Shown: piece after piece, positions 1 through 11,178 of the stretch
Position numbering within the stretch: the stretch's first letter is position 1
Layout of the letters: the number at the start of each line of letters is the position of its first letter
Origin: Isoptericola luteus
GTDB lineage: Bacteria; Actinomycetota; Actinomycetes; Actinomycetales; Cellulomonadaceae
Direction of reading: 5' to 3'
NCBI RefSeq assembly: GCF_020297055.1
Contig: NZ_JAIXCQ010000003.1
Location: 370,327 to 426,821 of the forward strand
DNA: 56,495 nt
The notes under the pieces: model-generated
Database searches by the model: none
Seen by the model: only the letters and a program-made list of their open reading frames with translations
Told to the model about the DNA's origin: nothing
Made by a program: the position numbers and the translations under genes

Positions 1-34
1 CCCCCTGGTCTTGAGCCCCCCCGGCCGCCCCGCC

Positions 35-51
35 GGGGGGGGCGCCCCCCC
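35..51 (-). terminator. Possible G/C-rich hairpin downstream of groL
   Basis: Seven or eight G residues are followed by CG and seven C residues, which could form a compact stem beyond the groL stop. There is no T-tract and the loop would be minimal, so this is a weak terminator candidate. Confidence 0.25.
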
Positions 52-55
52 TCTT

Positions 56-87
56 CTCTATCTCAGCGAGGGGCCTCTATCTCGGCG
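56..87 (-). repeat. Two copies of the CTCTATCTCGGCG intergenic repeat at the 3' end of groL
   Basis: Copy one (56-68) reads CTCTATCTCAGCG and copy two (75-87) reads CTCTATCTCGGCG on the plus strand. The nearer copy lies 6 bp beyond the groL TGA. Read in the direction of groL the core is CGAGATAGAG, the same orientation relative to the gene as at ispF and nadB. The function is unknown. Confidence 0.75.
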
Positions 88-93
88 AACCGA

Positions 94-1851
<1,758 letters not shown>

Positions 1852-1876
1852 TCACGACCGCCGCACCGGGGCGCGG

Positions 1877-1903
1877 CTGTCACTCGACCATCGAGAGTGC
1901 TAA
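1877..1903 (-). promoter_or_regulatory. CIRCE operator, proximal copy (HrcA site) for groL
   Basis: On the minus strand TTAGCACTC is followed by a 9-nt spacer and GAGTGACAG. This matches the CIRCE consensus TTAGCACTC-N9-GAGTGCTAA in the left arm and in the first five bases of the right arm. It overlaps the predicted transcription start. The rest of the groL leader (1720-1876) shows nothing except the ribosome site. Confidence 0.8.
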
Positions 1904-1906
1904 GCC

Positions 1907-1936
1907 ATTATTGGCACTCTCGGCAGGAGAGTGCAA
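1907..1936 (-). promoter_or_regulatory. Probable groL core promoter between the CIRCE sites
   Basis: On the minus strand a -35 like TTGCAC (1936-1931) and a -10 like AATAAT (1912-1907) are separated by 18 bp. The -35 lies inside the distal CIRCE element, and the start point would fall near 1900 inside the proximal one. Either bound repressor would block polymerase. The hexamers are imperfect, so this is inferred from position. Confidence 0.6.
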
Positions 1937-1937
1937 G
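1911..1937 (-). promoter_or_regulatory. CIRCE operator, distal copy (HrcA site) for groL
   Basis: The plus strand carries TTGGCACTC, a 9-nt spacer, then GAGTGCAAG, a nearly complete CIRCE inverted repeat with the canonical spacing. It lies 34 bp from the proximal copy, about three helical turns, so HrcA dimers on both could sit on the same face of the DNA. Confidence 0.85.
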
Positions 1938-2008
1938 ACGTTCGCCCAGGGCGTGGAGGGCCTCCCCCACCGGGCACGTCGATCTCGCCACGGGTGCGGG
2001 CACGACGA

Positions 2009-2053
2009 AGGCCGGCACCCTCGTCGCGTCGACGCGACGCCGGGTGCCGGCCT
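2009..2053 (-). terminator. Hairpin terminator downstream of the cold-shock gene
   Basis: AGGCCGGCACCC and GGGTGCCGGCCT form a 12-bp perfect stem. The interior holds a further perfect palindrome, GTCGCGTCGACGCGAC. It lies 15 bp beyond the cold-shock stop codon. There is no T-tract, as is common for actinobacterial terminators. Confidence 0.7.
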
Positions 2054-2067
2054 GGGGTGCCGCCGCC

Positions 2068-2271
2068 TCAGGCGGGGCGCACCTGCTCGGCCTGCGGACC
2101 CTTCTGGCCCTGCCCGACCTCGAACTCCACCGGCTGCCCCTCCTCGAGGGTGCGGTAGCCGTCGGACTGGATGGCGCTGTAGTGGACGAACAGGTCCTGC
2201 CCGCCGGCGGCCGGGGTGATGAACCCGAACCCCTTCTCCGCGTTGAACCACTTGACGGTGCCCTGGGCCAT
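2068..2271 (-). CDS. Cold-shock domain protein (CspA family)
   Basis: A 67-residue protein, the standard length of a single cold-shock domain. It starts [18 protein letters not shown] and carries the RNP1 (GFGFI) and RNP2 (LFVHY) nucleic-acid-binding motifs. It binds single-stranded RNA and DNA as an RNA chaperone in the cytoplasm. It stands alone, with a hairpin terminator behind it and about 150 bp of non-coding leader in front. Whether it is cold-induced or constitutive cannot be told from sequence; actinobacteria usually have several paralogues. Confidence 0.96.
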   Translation of the reverse strand: MAQGTVKWFNAEKGFGFITPAAGGQDLFVHYSAIQSDGYRTLEEGQPVEFEVGQGQKGPQAEQVRPA

Positions 2272-2326
2272 GGACTTCTCCTTGTGCTTCGCTCAGGCCA
2301 CGGGACCGGCGCCCCGTGGTGACGCG

Positions 2327-2332
2327 AGCCTA
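2327..2332 (-). promoter_or_regulatory. Possible -10 box of the cold-shock gene
   Basis: TAGGCT on the minus strand fits the actinobacterial TANNNT -10 pattern and would give a leader of roughly 50 nt. No convincing -35 is seen. The remaining bases up to 2427 show only an ATGTCGACAT palindrome of unknown relevance. Confidence 0.35.
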
Positions 2333-2427
2333 GTAGCGCACCTCACGACGAGGGAAGCGCCGATGTCCGGTATGTCGACATCCGAGACGAGCGCCCTGTG
2401 CCGTGCGGCGACGGCGTGACCAGGACG

Positions 2428-3123
2428 TCAGCCGACGGCTTCGGTCAGCACGACCCACACGGCGTTCGACGGGTGGTTCGTCACGTTGTCGGACTGGATG
2501 ACGTTCTCCGGCGAGACGCCGAGCGCCTCGGCGACGGCCGTCGCCGTGTCGGCCCGGTCCGCTCCGTAGAGCACGGTGTTCGCGGAGTACGTGCCACCGA
2601 GGCCCTGCGGGGCCTCCGCGTCGGTCGTGTTGCCCGCGGCGACCTCGGAGAAGCCGGCCTCGTCCTGGAGCGTCGCCTGCGCGGTGCCCGCCGAGCCGCC
2701 GGGGGCGGAGTCGTTGAACACGGCCACGCTCGCGGCCAGGTTCGCCTTGGACGCGTCGCCCGGCATCTCGCCGGCCGGCTCCTCTTCTTCACCCTCGGAC
2801 TCGCCGTCCGCCGGGTCCTCCTCGCCCTCGGTGGCCTCGGACTCGCCGTCCGTCGGCTCCTCTTCCGAGGCACCGTCACCGGACTCCCCCTCGGCACCCG
2901 CGTCCGCGGACTGCTCGGCGACCGGGGTCGACGGGGGGCCGTCGTCCTGGGAGAGGAAGGAGACCGCGCCGACGGCGATCCCGCCGCACACCACCGCGAC
3001 CAGCAGGAACGGCCACACCGAGCTCCACCCGCTCCGCGGCTCCCGGTGGACGCCGACCGGCGCGTCCTCCGGGCCCCGGACGTCGAACTCGTCGGGCGGG
3101 TAGGAGTAATGGCTCTTGCTCAC
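2428..3123 (-). CDS. LytR C-terminal domain membrane protein
   Basis: A 231-residue single-pass membrane protein. Residues 1-32 are a cytoplasmic N-terminus, about 33-57 a membrane segment, about 60-125 a strongly acidic Glu/Asp/Ser/Gly-rich stretch, and the last 90 residues resemble the LytR C-terminal (LytR_C) domain, with VAVFNDSAPGGSAGTAQ and a late NVTNHPSNAVWVVL. In actinobacteria this domain occurs outside the membrane, on or near LytR-CpsA-Psr cell-wall glycopolymer transferases. No LCP catalytic domain is present, so this is a standalone accessory protein. It follows the DUF3263 gene on the same strand with a 139-bp gap. The exact role is unknown. Confidence 0.8.
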   Translation of the reverse strand: MSKSHYSYPPDEFDVRGPEDAPVGVHREPRSGWSSVWPFLLVAVVCGGIAVGAVSFLSQDDGPPSTPVAEQSADAGAEGESGDGASEEEPTDGESEATEGEEDPADGESEGEEEEPAGEMPGDASKANLAASVAVFNDSAPGGSAGTAQATLQDEAGFSEVAAGNTTDAEAPQGLGGTYSANTVLYGADRADTATAVAEALGVSPENVIQSDNVTNHPSNAVWVVLTEAVG

Positions 3124-3262
3124 GCCGGACAGGGTAGCCGCTCAACATGGCACGGCGTCCAGCCGCTCGCCACCGGGGGCCCGGAATCGCCGTCGTGGCG
3201 CGGATTCGCCGGGACTCGCCGCGCGAGGACCGGCGTCCGCTGGCCGGTCCCGCGGCGGCCTC

Positions 3263-3607
3263 TCAGGACCGGTCGTCGGACAGCCGGCGGGCCGACCGGG
3301 CCCGCTGGCGGGTCGACCGCATCCGGCGCAGCCGCTTGACCAGCATGGGGTCGTGCTCGAGCGCCGCCGGGGAGTCGATGAGCGCGTTGAGCACCTGGTA
3401 GTACCGCGTCGCCGACATGTCGAAGAGCTCGCGCACCGCCTGCTCCTTGGCGCCCGCGTACTTCCACCACTGCCGCTCGAAGGCGAGGATCTCGCGCTCC
3501 CGGTCCGTGAGCGCGACCTCGGGCGCGTCCGCCCGCTCGCCTGCCGTCGTGCTCGACGACGTCGCCTCAGGGTCCGGTTGGACCTCCTGGACCAGCATCT
3601 CGCTCAT
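3263..3607 (-). CDS. DUF3263 domain protein
   Basis: A 114-residue protein whose C-terminal 80 residues match the actinobacterial DUF3263 family: LTDREREILAFERQWWKY, then a helix-turn-helix-like stretch (ATRYYQVLNALIDSP) and a basic tail (RRMRSTRQRARSARRL). The length and basic end suggest DNA binding, but no function is established. The ATG at 3607 is preferred over an upstream start that would add a non-conserved Arg/Gly-rich leader. Two 42-bp palindromes lie between it and the divergent ung gene and may control one or both. Confidence 0.85.
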   Translation of the reverse strand: MSEMLVQEVQPDPEATSSSTTAGERADAPEVALTDREREILAFERQWWKYAGAKEQAVRELFDMSATRYYQVLNALIDSPAALEHDPMLVKRLRRMRSTRQRARSARRLSDDRS

Positions 3608-3677
3608 GGGCACCCAGTATGGCCGCCCCGGGGCCGCTCCCCGCCCAGGAGCCCCCGCGCGTCGCACCCCCACGAGC

Positions 3678-3780
3678 TGTCAGGGCCACGTACACGTTCC
3701 CGTGCACGTGAGCCTGACACGTCGGACGTGCGTGGAGCTGTCAGGTTCACGTGCACGTTCCGGCGCACGTGGACCTGACA
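3678..3780. repeat. Tandem pair of 42-bp palindromes between the DUF3263 gene and ung
   Basis: Unit one (3678-3719) and unit two (3739-3780) each begin TGTCAGG, contain CACGT-CACG, have a TTCC centre and end CCTGACA. Each is a 19-bp arm, 4-nt loop, 19-bp arm inverted repeat with a few mismatches. The units repeat every 61 bp. They fill the divergent intergenic region, so they could be twin operators or a small palindromic repeat element. Confidence 0.8.
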
Positions 3781-3806
3781 GGTCTCGGGTGCGCTAGCGT
3801 CGCGGC

Positions 3807-4505
3807 GTGGACACCCCGGCGACGACGAGCACCCGCCCGCCTCTCGAGGACGTCATGGCGCCCGACTGGGCCGCCGCGCTGGCCCACGTCGAGCCTCAGA
3901 TCCACGCCATGGGCGACTTCCTGCGCGCGGAGGTCGCCGCCGGCCGCACCTACCTGCCCGACGGCGCCCACGTCTTCGCCGCGTTCCGCCGGCCCCTCGC
4001 CGAGGTCCGCGTCCTCGTCGTCGGGCAGGACCCGTACCCCACGCCCGGTCACCCGATGGGGCTGTCCTTCTCCGTGCAGCCCGACGTGCGGCCCGTCCCG
4101 AGGTCGCTGGTGAACATCTACACCGAGCTGTCGTCCGACGTCGGTGCCCCGCCGCCGCCGAACGGGGACCTGCGTCCCTGGGCCGACCAGGGCGTCATGC
4201 TGCTCAACCGGGTCCTCACGGTGCGGCCGGGCACCCCCGCGTCGCACCGCGGCAAGGGCTGGGAGCAGGTCACCGAGGCCGCCATCAAGGCGCTCGTGGC
4301 CCGCGGCGGCCCGCTCGTCGCCATCCTGTGGGGTCGTGACGCGGCGTCCCTCAGGCCGTGGCTCGGCGACGTGCCCGCCGTCGAGAGCGCGCACCCCAGC
4401 CCGCTGTCCGCGTACCGGGGGTTCTTCGGGTCCAGGCCGTTCTCGCGCGTCAACGCGCTCCTCGAGGCGCAGGGGGCGGCCCCGGTCGACTGGCGCCTCG
4501 TCTGA
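3807..4505 (+). CDS. ung: Uracil-DNA glycosylase, family 1
   Basis: A 232-residue enzyme that removes uracil from DNA and starts base-excision repair. The catalytic water-activating loop is seen as [13 protein letters not shown] and the DNA-intercalation/catalytic His loop as [13 protein letters not shown] near the C-terminus, with a uracil-binding LLNRVLTV segment between. The length is normal. The first in-frame ATG is at 3807; a later ATG 15 residues on ([10 protein letters not shown]) is also possible because no strong ribosome site decides. It reads away from the DUF3263 gene across the palindrome pair. Confidence 0.96.
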   Translation: MDTPATTSTRPPLEDVMAPDWAAALAHVEPQIHAMGDFLRAEVAAGRTYLPDGAHVFAAFRRPLAEVRVLVVGQDPYPTPGHPMGLSFSVQPDVRPVPRSLVNIYTELSSDVGAPPPPNGDLRPWADQGVMLLNRVLTVRPGTPASHRGKGWEQVTEAAIKALVARGGPLVAILWGRDAASLRPWLGDVPAVESAHPSPLSAYRGFFGSRPFSRVNALLEAQGAAPVDWRLV

Positions 4506-4598
4506 GGCCCGGCCCGGCAGGGCCGTCAGGCCGTGCTGGATCCGCAGGGCTCGCGGATTCCAGGAGACCGCGTGGGTGGCCGGAGGCAGAATGGCCCG

Positions 4599-5465
4599 GT
4601 GACGACGACCGAGACCTCCCCGACCCCGTCCGAGCCCACCACCCCCCGCTGGACCCGCTACGTCGCCGTCGGCGACTCGTTCACCGAGGGCCTGTGGGAC
4701 CCGTACCCGTTCGACGACGGCACCCCCGCTCCCGCCGGCACCGAGTCGACGGCGAAGCAGCGCGGCTGGGCCGACCGGCTCGCCGACGAGCTCTCGGCCC
4801 GCCGCGCGGCGGGGGGTGAGCGGCAGCTCGAGTACGCGAACCTCGCCATCCGCGGCCGGCTGGTGCGCCACATCCTCGCCGAGCAGGTCGACGTCGCGCT
4901 CGAGGCCGAGCCCGACCTGGTCTCGCTCGTCGGCGGGGGCAACGACATCCTGCGCCCCCAGGCCGACATCGACATGATCTCCGCCCAGCTCGAGCAGGCG
5001 GTGGCGAAGATCCGGGCCACCGGCGCCGACGTGCTCCTGGGCACCGGGTTCCGCGCCGGCGGCGCGCTGAGCTTTACGCGCGGGCGCACGGGGCAGTACA
5101 ACGCCAACATCTGGTCGATCGCGCGGCGCCACGGGGCGCACGTCCTGGACCTGTGGGGCATGGACTCGCTGTTCGACCTGCGCGTGTGGTCGGACGACCG
5201 CATCCACCTCACCCCGGAGGGCCACCGCCGCGTCGCGGACGCCGCGCTCGTCGGGCTGGGCCTGGAGCCGGTCGACCCCGACTTCGACGGGGTGCTGGAC
5301 CCGCTGCCCCCGACGGACCTCGTCGCCCGCGCACGGGCCAACGCCCAGTGGGCACGGACGCACGTGGTGCCGTGGGTGCAGCGCCGGATCAAGCACACGT
5401 CCAGCGGCGACGGACGCCAGCCGAAGTGGCCCGCGCCGGGCACCTCCTGGCCGCCGACGGACTGA
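4599..5465 (+). CDS. SGNH/GDSL-family hydrolase
   Basis: A 288-residue esterase-like protein with the family blocks in order: GDSFTEG (nucleophile Ser) near residue 30, a conserved Gly region, GGGND (oxyanion Asn), and SDDRIHL with the catalytic Asp-x-x-His near residue 210. It belongs to the actinobacterial SGNH group without a signal peptide, so it is likely cytoplasmic. The substrate is unknown; lipases, acetylesterases and acyl-carrier thioesterases all use this fold. The GTG at 4599 is chosen because GGAGG lies 12 bases upstream; the longer frame from 4533 has no conserved sequence. It follows ung on the same strand by 93 bp. Confidence 0.88.
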   Translation: MTTTETSPTPSEPTTPRWTRYVAVGDSFTEGLWDPYPFDDGTPAPAGTESTAKQRGWADRLADELSARRAAGGERQLEYANLAIRGRLVRHILAEQVDVALEAEPDLVSLVGGGNDILRPQADIDMISAQLEQAVAKIRATGADVLLGTGFRAGGALSFTRGRTGQYNANIWSIARRHGAHVLDLWGMDSLFDLRVWSDDRIHLTPEGHRRVADAALVGLGLEPVDPDFDGVLDPLPPTDLVARARANAQWARTHVVPWVQRRIKHTSSGDGRQPKWPAPGTSWPPTD

Positions 5466-5506
5466 GCGGGTCCGGCCGAGGGCGGGTCGGGCGAACCGGT
5501 GGATGG

Positions 5507-5579
5507 AGCCGCCTGTCGGATTCGAACCGACGACCTTCCGTTTACAAGACGGGAGCTCTACCAGCTGAGCTAAGGCGGC
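5507..5579 (-). tRNA. tRNA-Thr (anticodon TGT)
   Basis: A 73-nt tRNA on the minus strand. The acceptor stem is GCCGCCT with AGGCGGC, the D-arm TAGCTCAGCTGGTAGAGC, the anticodon loop CTTGTAA (anticodon TGT, reading ACA) and the T-arm GTCGG-TTCGAAT-CCGAC. CCA is not encoded. It faces the SGNH hydrolase gene and lies downstream of the DsbA-like gene on the same strand. Confidence 0.97.
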
Positions 5580-5643
5580 GCAGGCGCGGCACAGCCTACC
5601 GGGCGTTCCCGGGGCCGTGCCGCGCCGCAGGGGTCGGGGCAGG

Positions 5644-6459
5644 TCAGCCCGCGGCGGCCTCGACGGCGGCCGTCAGCGCGGCCGGGTCGTTCCAGTTCGG
5701 CACGACCTCGCCGTCGACCAGCACGTACGGGGTGCCGGTGAAGTCCGGGTCCTCCCCGATGGCCTGGGTCGCGGAGAACACGTACTGCCCGAAGGTCTCG
5801 CGTGCCGTGCCGTCGGCGACGGCCGTGACGACGTCGGCGGGGGCGCCGGCCTGCTCCGCGAACACCGAGAGCTCCTCGTCGCTCAGGCCCTCGGTGCCCT
5901 CGGAGGGCTGGTTGGTGAACAGCGCCGCGTGGTACGCGGGGAACGCCTCGGGCGCCTTGTCGGCGACGTACGCCGCCGCGGACGCGGAGCGCGTCGAGTA
6001 GTCGGTGCCCTGCGACTGCGCGTCCAGGATGGAGATCGGGTGGTAGACCACCGTCGCGTCGCCGGCGGCAACCATCTCGTCGACGCTCGCGGCGTTGACC
6101 TGCTCGAACTGGCCGCAGACCGGGCACATGTAGTCGAGGTACACCTGGATCTCGGGGGCGCCCTCGTTAGCGGTCCCGGCGGCACCGTCGGCACCGACGG
6201 TGATGCCGCCGTCCGCCCGCGCCGTCGAGGGCATCGTCACCTCGGACAGCGGCACGTCGTCGACGGACTTCTTCTGGCCCTCGGCCAGGATCATCCACAC
6301 CACGACGCCGAGCGCCACCAGGGCGACGGCCAGCACGCCCAGCGTGATCGCACGGTTGCGCTTGTCGCGCTGGAGCTCCTTCTCGCGCAGGGCGAGGGCC
6401 TCGGCACGCGCCGCGTCGCGACGCTCGGCCTTGGTCATGTTCGGGTTCTTGGTCGACAT
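5644..6459 (-). CDS. Membrane-anchored DsbA-family thiol oxidoreductase
   Basis: A 271-residue protein. A charged cytoplasmic N-terminus (residues 1-37) is followed by one membrane segment (about 38-58) and an extracytoplasmic thioredoxin-fold domain. The active site is C112-P-V-C115 and a cis-Pro loop (FTGTPYVLV) is visible near the end, as in the DsbA/thioredoxin_4 group. It probably makes or isomerises disulfides in secreted proteins. The ATG at 6459 gives the usual MSTKNPNMTKAERR start; the upstream ATG at 6489 adds only ten residues. It is transcribed from the kinase side with an 91-bp gap. Confidence 0.9.
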   Translation of the reverse strand: MSTKNPNMTKAERRDAARAEALALREKELQRDKRNRAITLGVLAVALVALGVVVWMILAEGQKKSVDDVPLSEVTMPSTARADGGITVGADGAAGTANEGAPEIQVYLDYMCPVCGQFEQVNAASVDEMVAAGDATVVYHPISILDAQSQGTDYSTRSASAAAYVADKAPEAFPAYHAALFTNQPSEGTEGLSDEELSVFAEQAGAPADVVTAVADGTARETFGQYVFSATQAIGEDPDFTGTPYVLVDGEVVPNWNDPAALTAAVEAAAG

Positions 6460-6550
6460 CGTGGTCTCGGGGATCCCTTCGGAGGGCACGACGTCGGCCG
6501 CCCGGCCGCGTCGATCGAGAAATGGGACGCGACCAAGCCTACCCGCGCGC

Positions 6551-8461
6551 TCAGGGCAGGGCCGGGGGCCCCGTCATCGGCCACCAGTCGATCACCGGCG
6601 AGTCGACGAACAGCGGCTGGGCCAGCAGCACGGCCGCCACGAGCGACAGGACGACGACCGCCGCCGCCCCCCACGGGCCCGGCGCGAGCCGGTTCAGGAC
6701 GGCCCGCCCGCCCTCGCGCGCAGTCCGCCCTGCCGGCCCGAACCACGTGGCCACGAGCGCGATCACCATCGCCGCGGCGAGCACGAGGTTGAAGACGACG
6801 TCCTCGTTCATGCCGCCGACGGACCGGGCGGCGACGTCGACCCGCGGCATGACGATGAGGTGCCCGGCACCGAACAGCCACCAGCCGGCGACGACGGCGA
6901 GCACCCCGGCGCACGCCCCGACGAGCGCGGCGGGGATCGCCCCGAGCGCGCCGACGAGCGCGTGCCACGGGAAGGCCAGGGCCGCGACGACGCCGTCGGA
7001 GCCCCGCACTCCCCTGCGCTCGCGCCGGCGGTGCAGCGCGTCGGACGACGTCGCGACCATGCGGCAGAGCACGACGAGCACCAGCAGCGCCCCGAACCCG
7101 ATCAGCGGGCGGGTCGCGGCCAGGACCACGAGGGGCACCGCGAGCGCCAGCGCGGAACCCGTCCGGCGGGGGTGCACCGGGCGCGCGTAGGGCTGCGGCG
7201 GCTCCGGCTCCGTGGGCAGGTCCTGGACGAGCTCGTCGTAGTCGCGGTAGCGCGCGTCACCGACGGGGATGGCCTGCGTGCCGCCGTCCTGCGCCCCCAG
7301 GCGGTCACGCTCGAGCGCCGTCATCGTCTGGGTGGGGTCGCCCGGGTCGGGCTCGACGGCGCTCGTCCGGGCGGGCGCCACGCTCGGCGGGGGCGGCGGA
7401 GGCGGCGTGGGCTCGATGCCGGGTGCGGTCACCGTGCCGACGGCCAGCGGGGCCACGACCTGGGTGGGCAGCGCGACATGCTCCGTCTCGAAGCCCTGCA
7501 CGATGCGCTGCGTCGCGTCCGGGGCCAGCTGCTCCGCCGCGCCGGCCGCGGCGAGGGCGTCGTCCAGGTCGCGGCGCAGGGCGCGCGCCACCTCGGTGGG
7601 CCCCCAGCGCAGCGCCGGGTCGGCCTGGAGCGCGCCGCCGAGCGCTCGTGCGGTCCGCGGCGACAGTCCCACCAGGTCGGCGCGCCCCTCGCGGGAGCGG
7701 CGGAGCACCAGCTCGGTGGGCCGCACGCCGAACGGTGAGCGACCCGTGGCGGCGAAGGCCAGCAGCGCGGCCCAGCTCCACCAGTCGGTCTCGTTCCCGG
7801 GTGCGCCGCCGTCGAGCAGCTCGGGTGCGATGTACCCCGGCGTGCCCATGACGAACCCGGTGGACGTGGTGCGGGCGTCGCCGGGACCCTGCGCGATGCC
7901 GAAGTCGATGAGCACCGGGCCGTCGGCCGTGACCATGACGTTGGACGGCTTGAGGTCACGGTGCACGACGCCGGCGTCGTGCACGGCCTCGAGCGCGTCC
8001 GCGAGCTGGTCCGCCAGGGAGAACAGGTCGCCGGCGTCGAGCGGCCCGCGCGTGTCGACCTCGTCCTCGAGGGTGACGCCGTCGACGAGCTCCGTCACGA
8101 CGAACGCGTACGGCCCCTCGAGCTCGGCGTCCTGCACCTGCGCGACCGCCGGGTGTCGCAGCCGCTGGAGCGCCGCGGCCTCGCGGCGCAGCCGCTCGCG
8201 GCCCGCGGGGTCGGCGTCGACGTGCGCGTGCAGCACCTTGAGCGCGACACGGTTGTCCCCGCCGTCGAGCGCCTCGTACACCGCGCCCATCGCGCCCCGC
8301 CCGAGCTGCCGGACGACGGTGTAGCCGCCGACCTCGGTGCCCGCGGGCAGCCCACGGTCCCGGCTCTCGCCGGACTTCTCCTGGCTCCCCGCCTCGCGCG
8401 TGGCGGCAGCGCCCGCCGGGCGACCCTGACCCGGGAGCTCCACCGCGTCGACCTCACCCAT
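6551..8461 (-). CDS. Membrane Ser/Thr protein kinase (PknB-like catalytic domain)
   Basis: A 636-residue Hanks-type kinase. The catalytic domain runs from about residue 45 to 300 with Gly loop GRGAMG (54-59), Lys75 in VALK, the HRDLKPSN loop (167-174), DFG (186-188) and APE (212-214), so it should be active. A Pro-rich linker (about 350-430) follows, then about five hydrophobic segments (435-470, 500-535, 556-574, 597-614). There are no PASTA or other extracellular sensor domains; the polytopic C-terminus is unusual. The ATG at 8461 (MGEVDAVELP) is preferred to the longer Arg-rich frame. It is divergent from otsA. Confidence 0.92.
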   Translation of the reverse strand: MGEVDAVELPGQGRPAGAAATREAGSQEKSGESRDRGLPAGTEVGGYTVVRQLGRGAMGAVYEALDGGDNRVALKVLHAHVDADPAGRERLRREAAALQRLRHPAVAQVQDAELEGPYAFVVTELVDGVTLEDEVDTRGPLDAGDLFSLADQLADALEAVHDAGVVHRDLKPSNVMVTADGPVLIDFGIAQGPGDARTTSTGFVMGTPGYIAPELLDGGAPGNETDWWSWAALLAFAATGRSPFGVRPTELVLRRSREGRADLVGLSPRTARALGGALQADPALRWGPTEVARALRRDLDDALAAAGAAEQLAPDATQRIVQGFETEHVALPTQVVAPLAVGTVTAPGIEPTPPPPPPPSVAPARTSAVEPDPGDPTQTMTALERDRLGAQDGGTQAIPVGDARYRDYDELVQDLPTEPEPPQPYARPVHPRRTGSALALAVPLVVLAATRPLIGFGALLVLVVLCRMVATSSDALHRRRERRGVRGSDGVVAALAFPWHALVGALGAIPAALVGACAGVLAVVAGWWLFGAGHLIVMPRVDVAARSVGGMNEDVVFNLVLAAAMVIALVATWFGPAGRTAREGGRAVLNRLAPGPWGAAAVVVLSLVAAVLLAQPLFVDSPVIDWWPMTGPPALP

Positions 8462-8600
8462 GCGCACACCGTAGCGGGAGGCAGGCGCCCAGGCCCGTCG
8501 TGCCCGCCCCCGCGTCGCGCAGGGTGACGGGCCCGCCGACAGGGTGCGTCGGCGAGGACGTCGATACCCTGTGCGAGCAGGGCGTCGTCCAACAGCGCTT

Positions 8601-8607
8601 GGGGAGA
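8601..8607 (+). promoter_or_regulatory. Ribosome-binding site fixing the TTG start of otsA
   Basis: GGGGAGA lies 6 bases before TTG at 8614. No ATG or GTG in frame nearby has a comparable site, so this decides the otsA start. Upstream at 8539-8572 an ACAGGGT/ACCCTGT inverted repeat with a 20-bp spacer overlaps a possible -10 (TACCCT). Confidence 0.7.
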
Positions 8608-8613
8608 TCTCCG

Positions 8614-10090
<1,477 letters not shown>

Positions 10091-10098
<8 letters not shown>

Positions 10099-10963
10099 GC
10101 CGCCCGCCCCCACCCCGTCGGTGCTCGCGGCCCTCACGGCGTTCGCCCGGCCGGCCGGCCCCGGCGAGGGCTCCGCGGAGGACCCCGCGCTGCTCGTGGC
10201 CCTCGACTTCGACGGCACGCTCGCCCCGCTCGTGGACGACCCGACGACGTCGCGTATGACGGACCCTGCCCGGGCCGCCGTCGAGCGCCTGGCGGAGCTC
10301 GCCGGGCGCACGCGAGTACGGCTCGCCCTCGTCTCGGGGCGCGACCTGGCCGACCTCGCCGACCTCGGCGGGCCGCCGGAGGGCACCTACCTCGTCGGCA
10401 GCCACGGCGCCGAGACGGGGCACGTCGTGGGCGGACGCCTGGAGTCGGTGGCCCTCGAGCTGGACGGCGGGCAGCGCGCCGCGCTGCGCGACGTGGCCGC
10501 CACGCTCGACGAGGCGGCCACCGGGCATCCGGGCATCTGGGTGCAGCACAAGCCGAGCGCCGCCGTCCTGCACACCCGGCTCGCCGACGACGCCGCCGCC
10601 GTGGACGCCGCCGTGCTGGCCGCGGACGGGGTCGCCGACCGGCTGGGCCTGCACGCGCTGCACGGCAAGGACGTGGTCGAGATCGCCGTCGTGACGACGT
10701 CCAAGGGCGAGGCCGTGGAGCGCCTGCGGGGCGTGGTGGCCGACGCCGTCGGCGCCCCCTCGGCCCGGGTGCTGTACGCGGGGGACGACACGACGGACGA
10801 GCGCGCCTTCGCCGTCCTGCACGACGAGGACCTGGCGCTCAAGGTCGGCCCGGGACCGACGGTGGCGCCGTACCGGGTGGCCGACGCCGACGCGCTGGCC
10901 GGGCTGCTCGAGCGGCTGGCGGACGCCCTCGAGCGCGGGTCGTCGCCGCCCGACGGGTCCTGA
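10091..10963 (+). CDS. otsB: Trehalose-6-phosphate phosphatase
   Basis: A 290-residue HAD-superfamily phosphatase that releases trehalose from trehalose-6-phosphate. The four HAD motifs are visible: DFDGTLAPLV (nucleophile and acid Asp), LVSGRDL, the Lys in HGKDVVEI, and YAGDDTTDERAF near residue 232. The start overlaps the end of otsA, giving an obvious two-gene operon. The C-terminus is complete. The following gene begins 215 bp later and probably has its own promoter. Confidence 0.96.
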
Positions 10964-10990
10964 CCAGCACCGATCGGCCCGTCACGGAAG

Positions 10991-11006
10991 GTGTGTCCAG
11001 ACACAC
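10991..11006. promoter_or_regulatory. Perfect 7+7 inverted repeat upstream of the sugar ABC ATPase
   Basis: GTGTGTC-CA-GACACAC is a perfect palindrome 28 bp after otsB and 172 bp before the ATPase start. It could be an operator. The remaining 11007-11178 leader shows no clear promoter hexamers to me. Confidence 0.5.
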
Positions 11007-11178
11007 ACCCGCGGCATGTACGATCGATCCGCACGACCGTCCCGGCACCGCTGATGGAGCCGGTCGGGCGCGCGACAACTACATCTGTGTCACCGCCGAC
11101 ACGCTCGACGTGGAAGCGCAGGCGACACCCACCCACAACGGATCGTCCGGCACGTACCTGCCGGTGGAGGGAAGCATC

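Noticed and set aside
8539-8572. ACAGGGT/ACCCTGT inverted repeat as an otsA operator
   Set aside because: Only 7-bp arms with a 20-bp spacer, in GC-rich DNA; too weak to claim and noted only with the otsA ribosome site.
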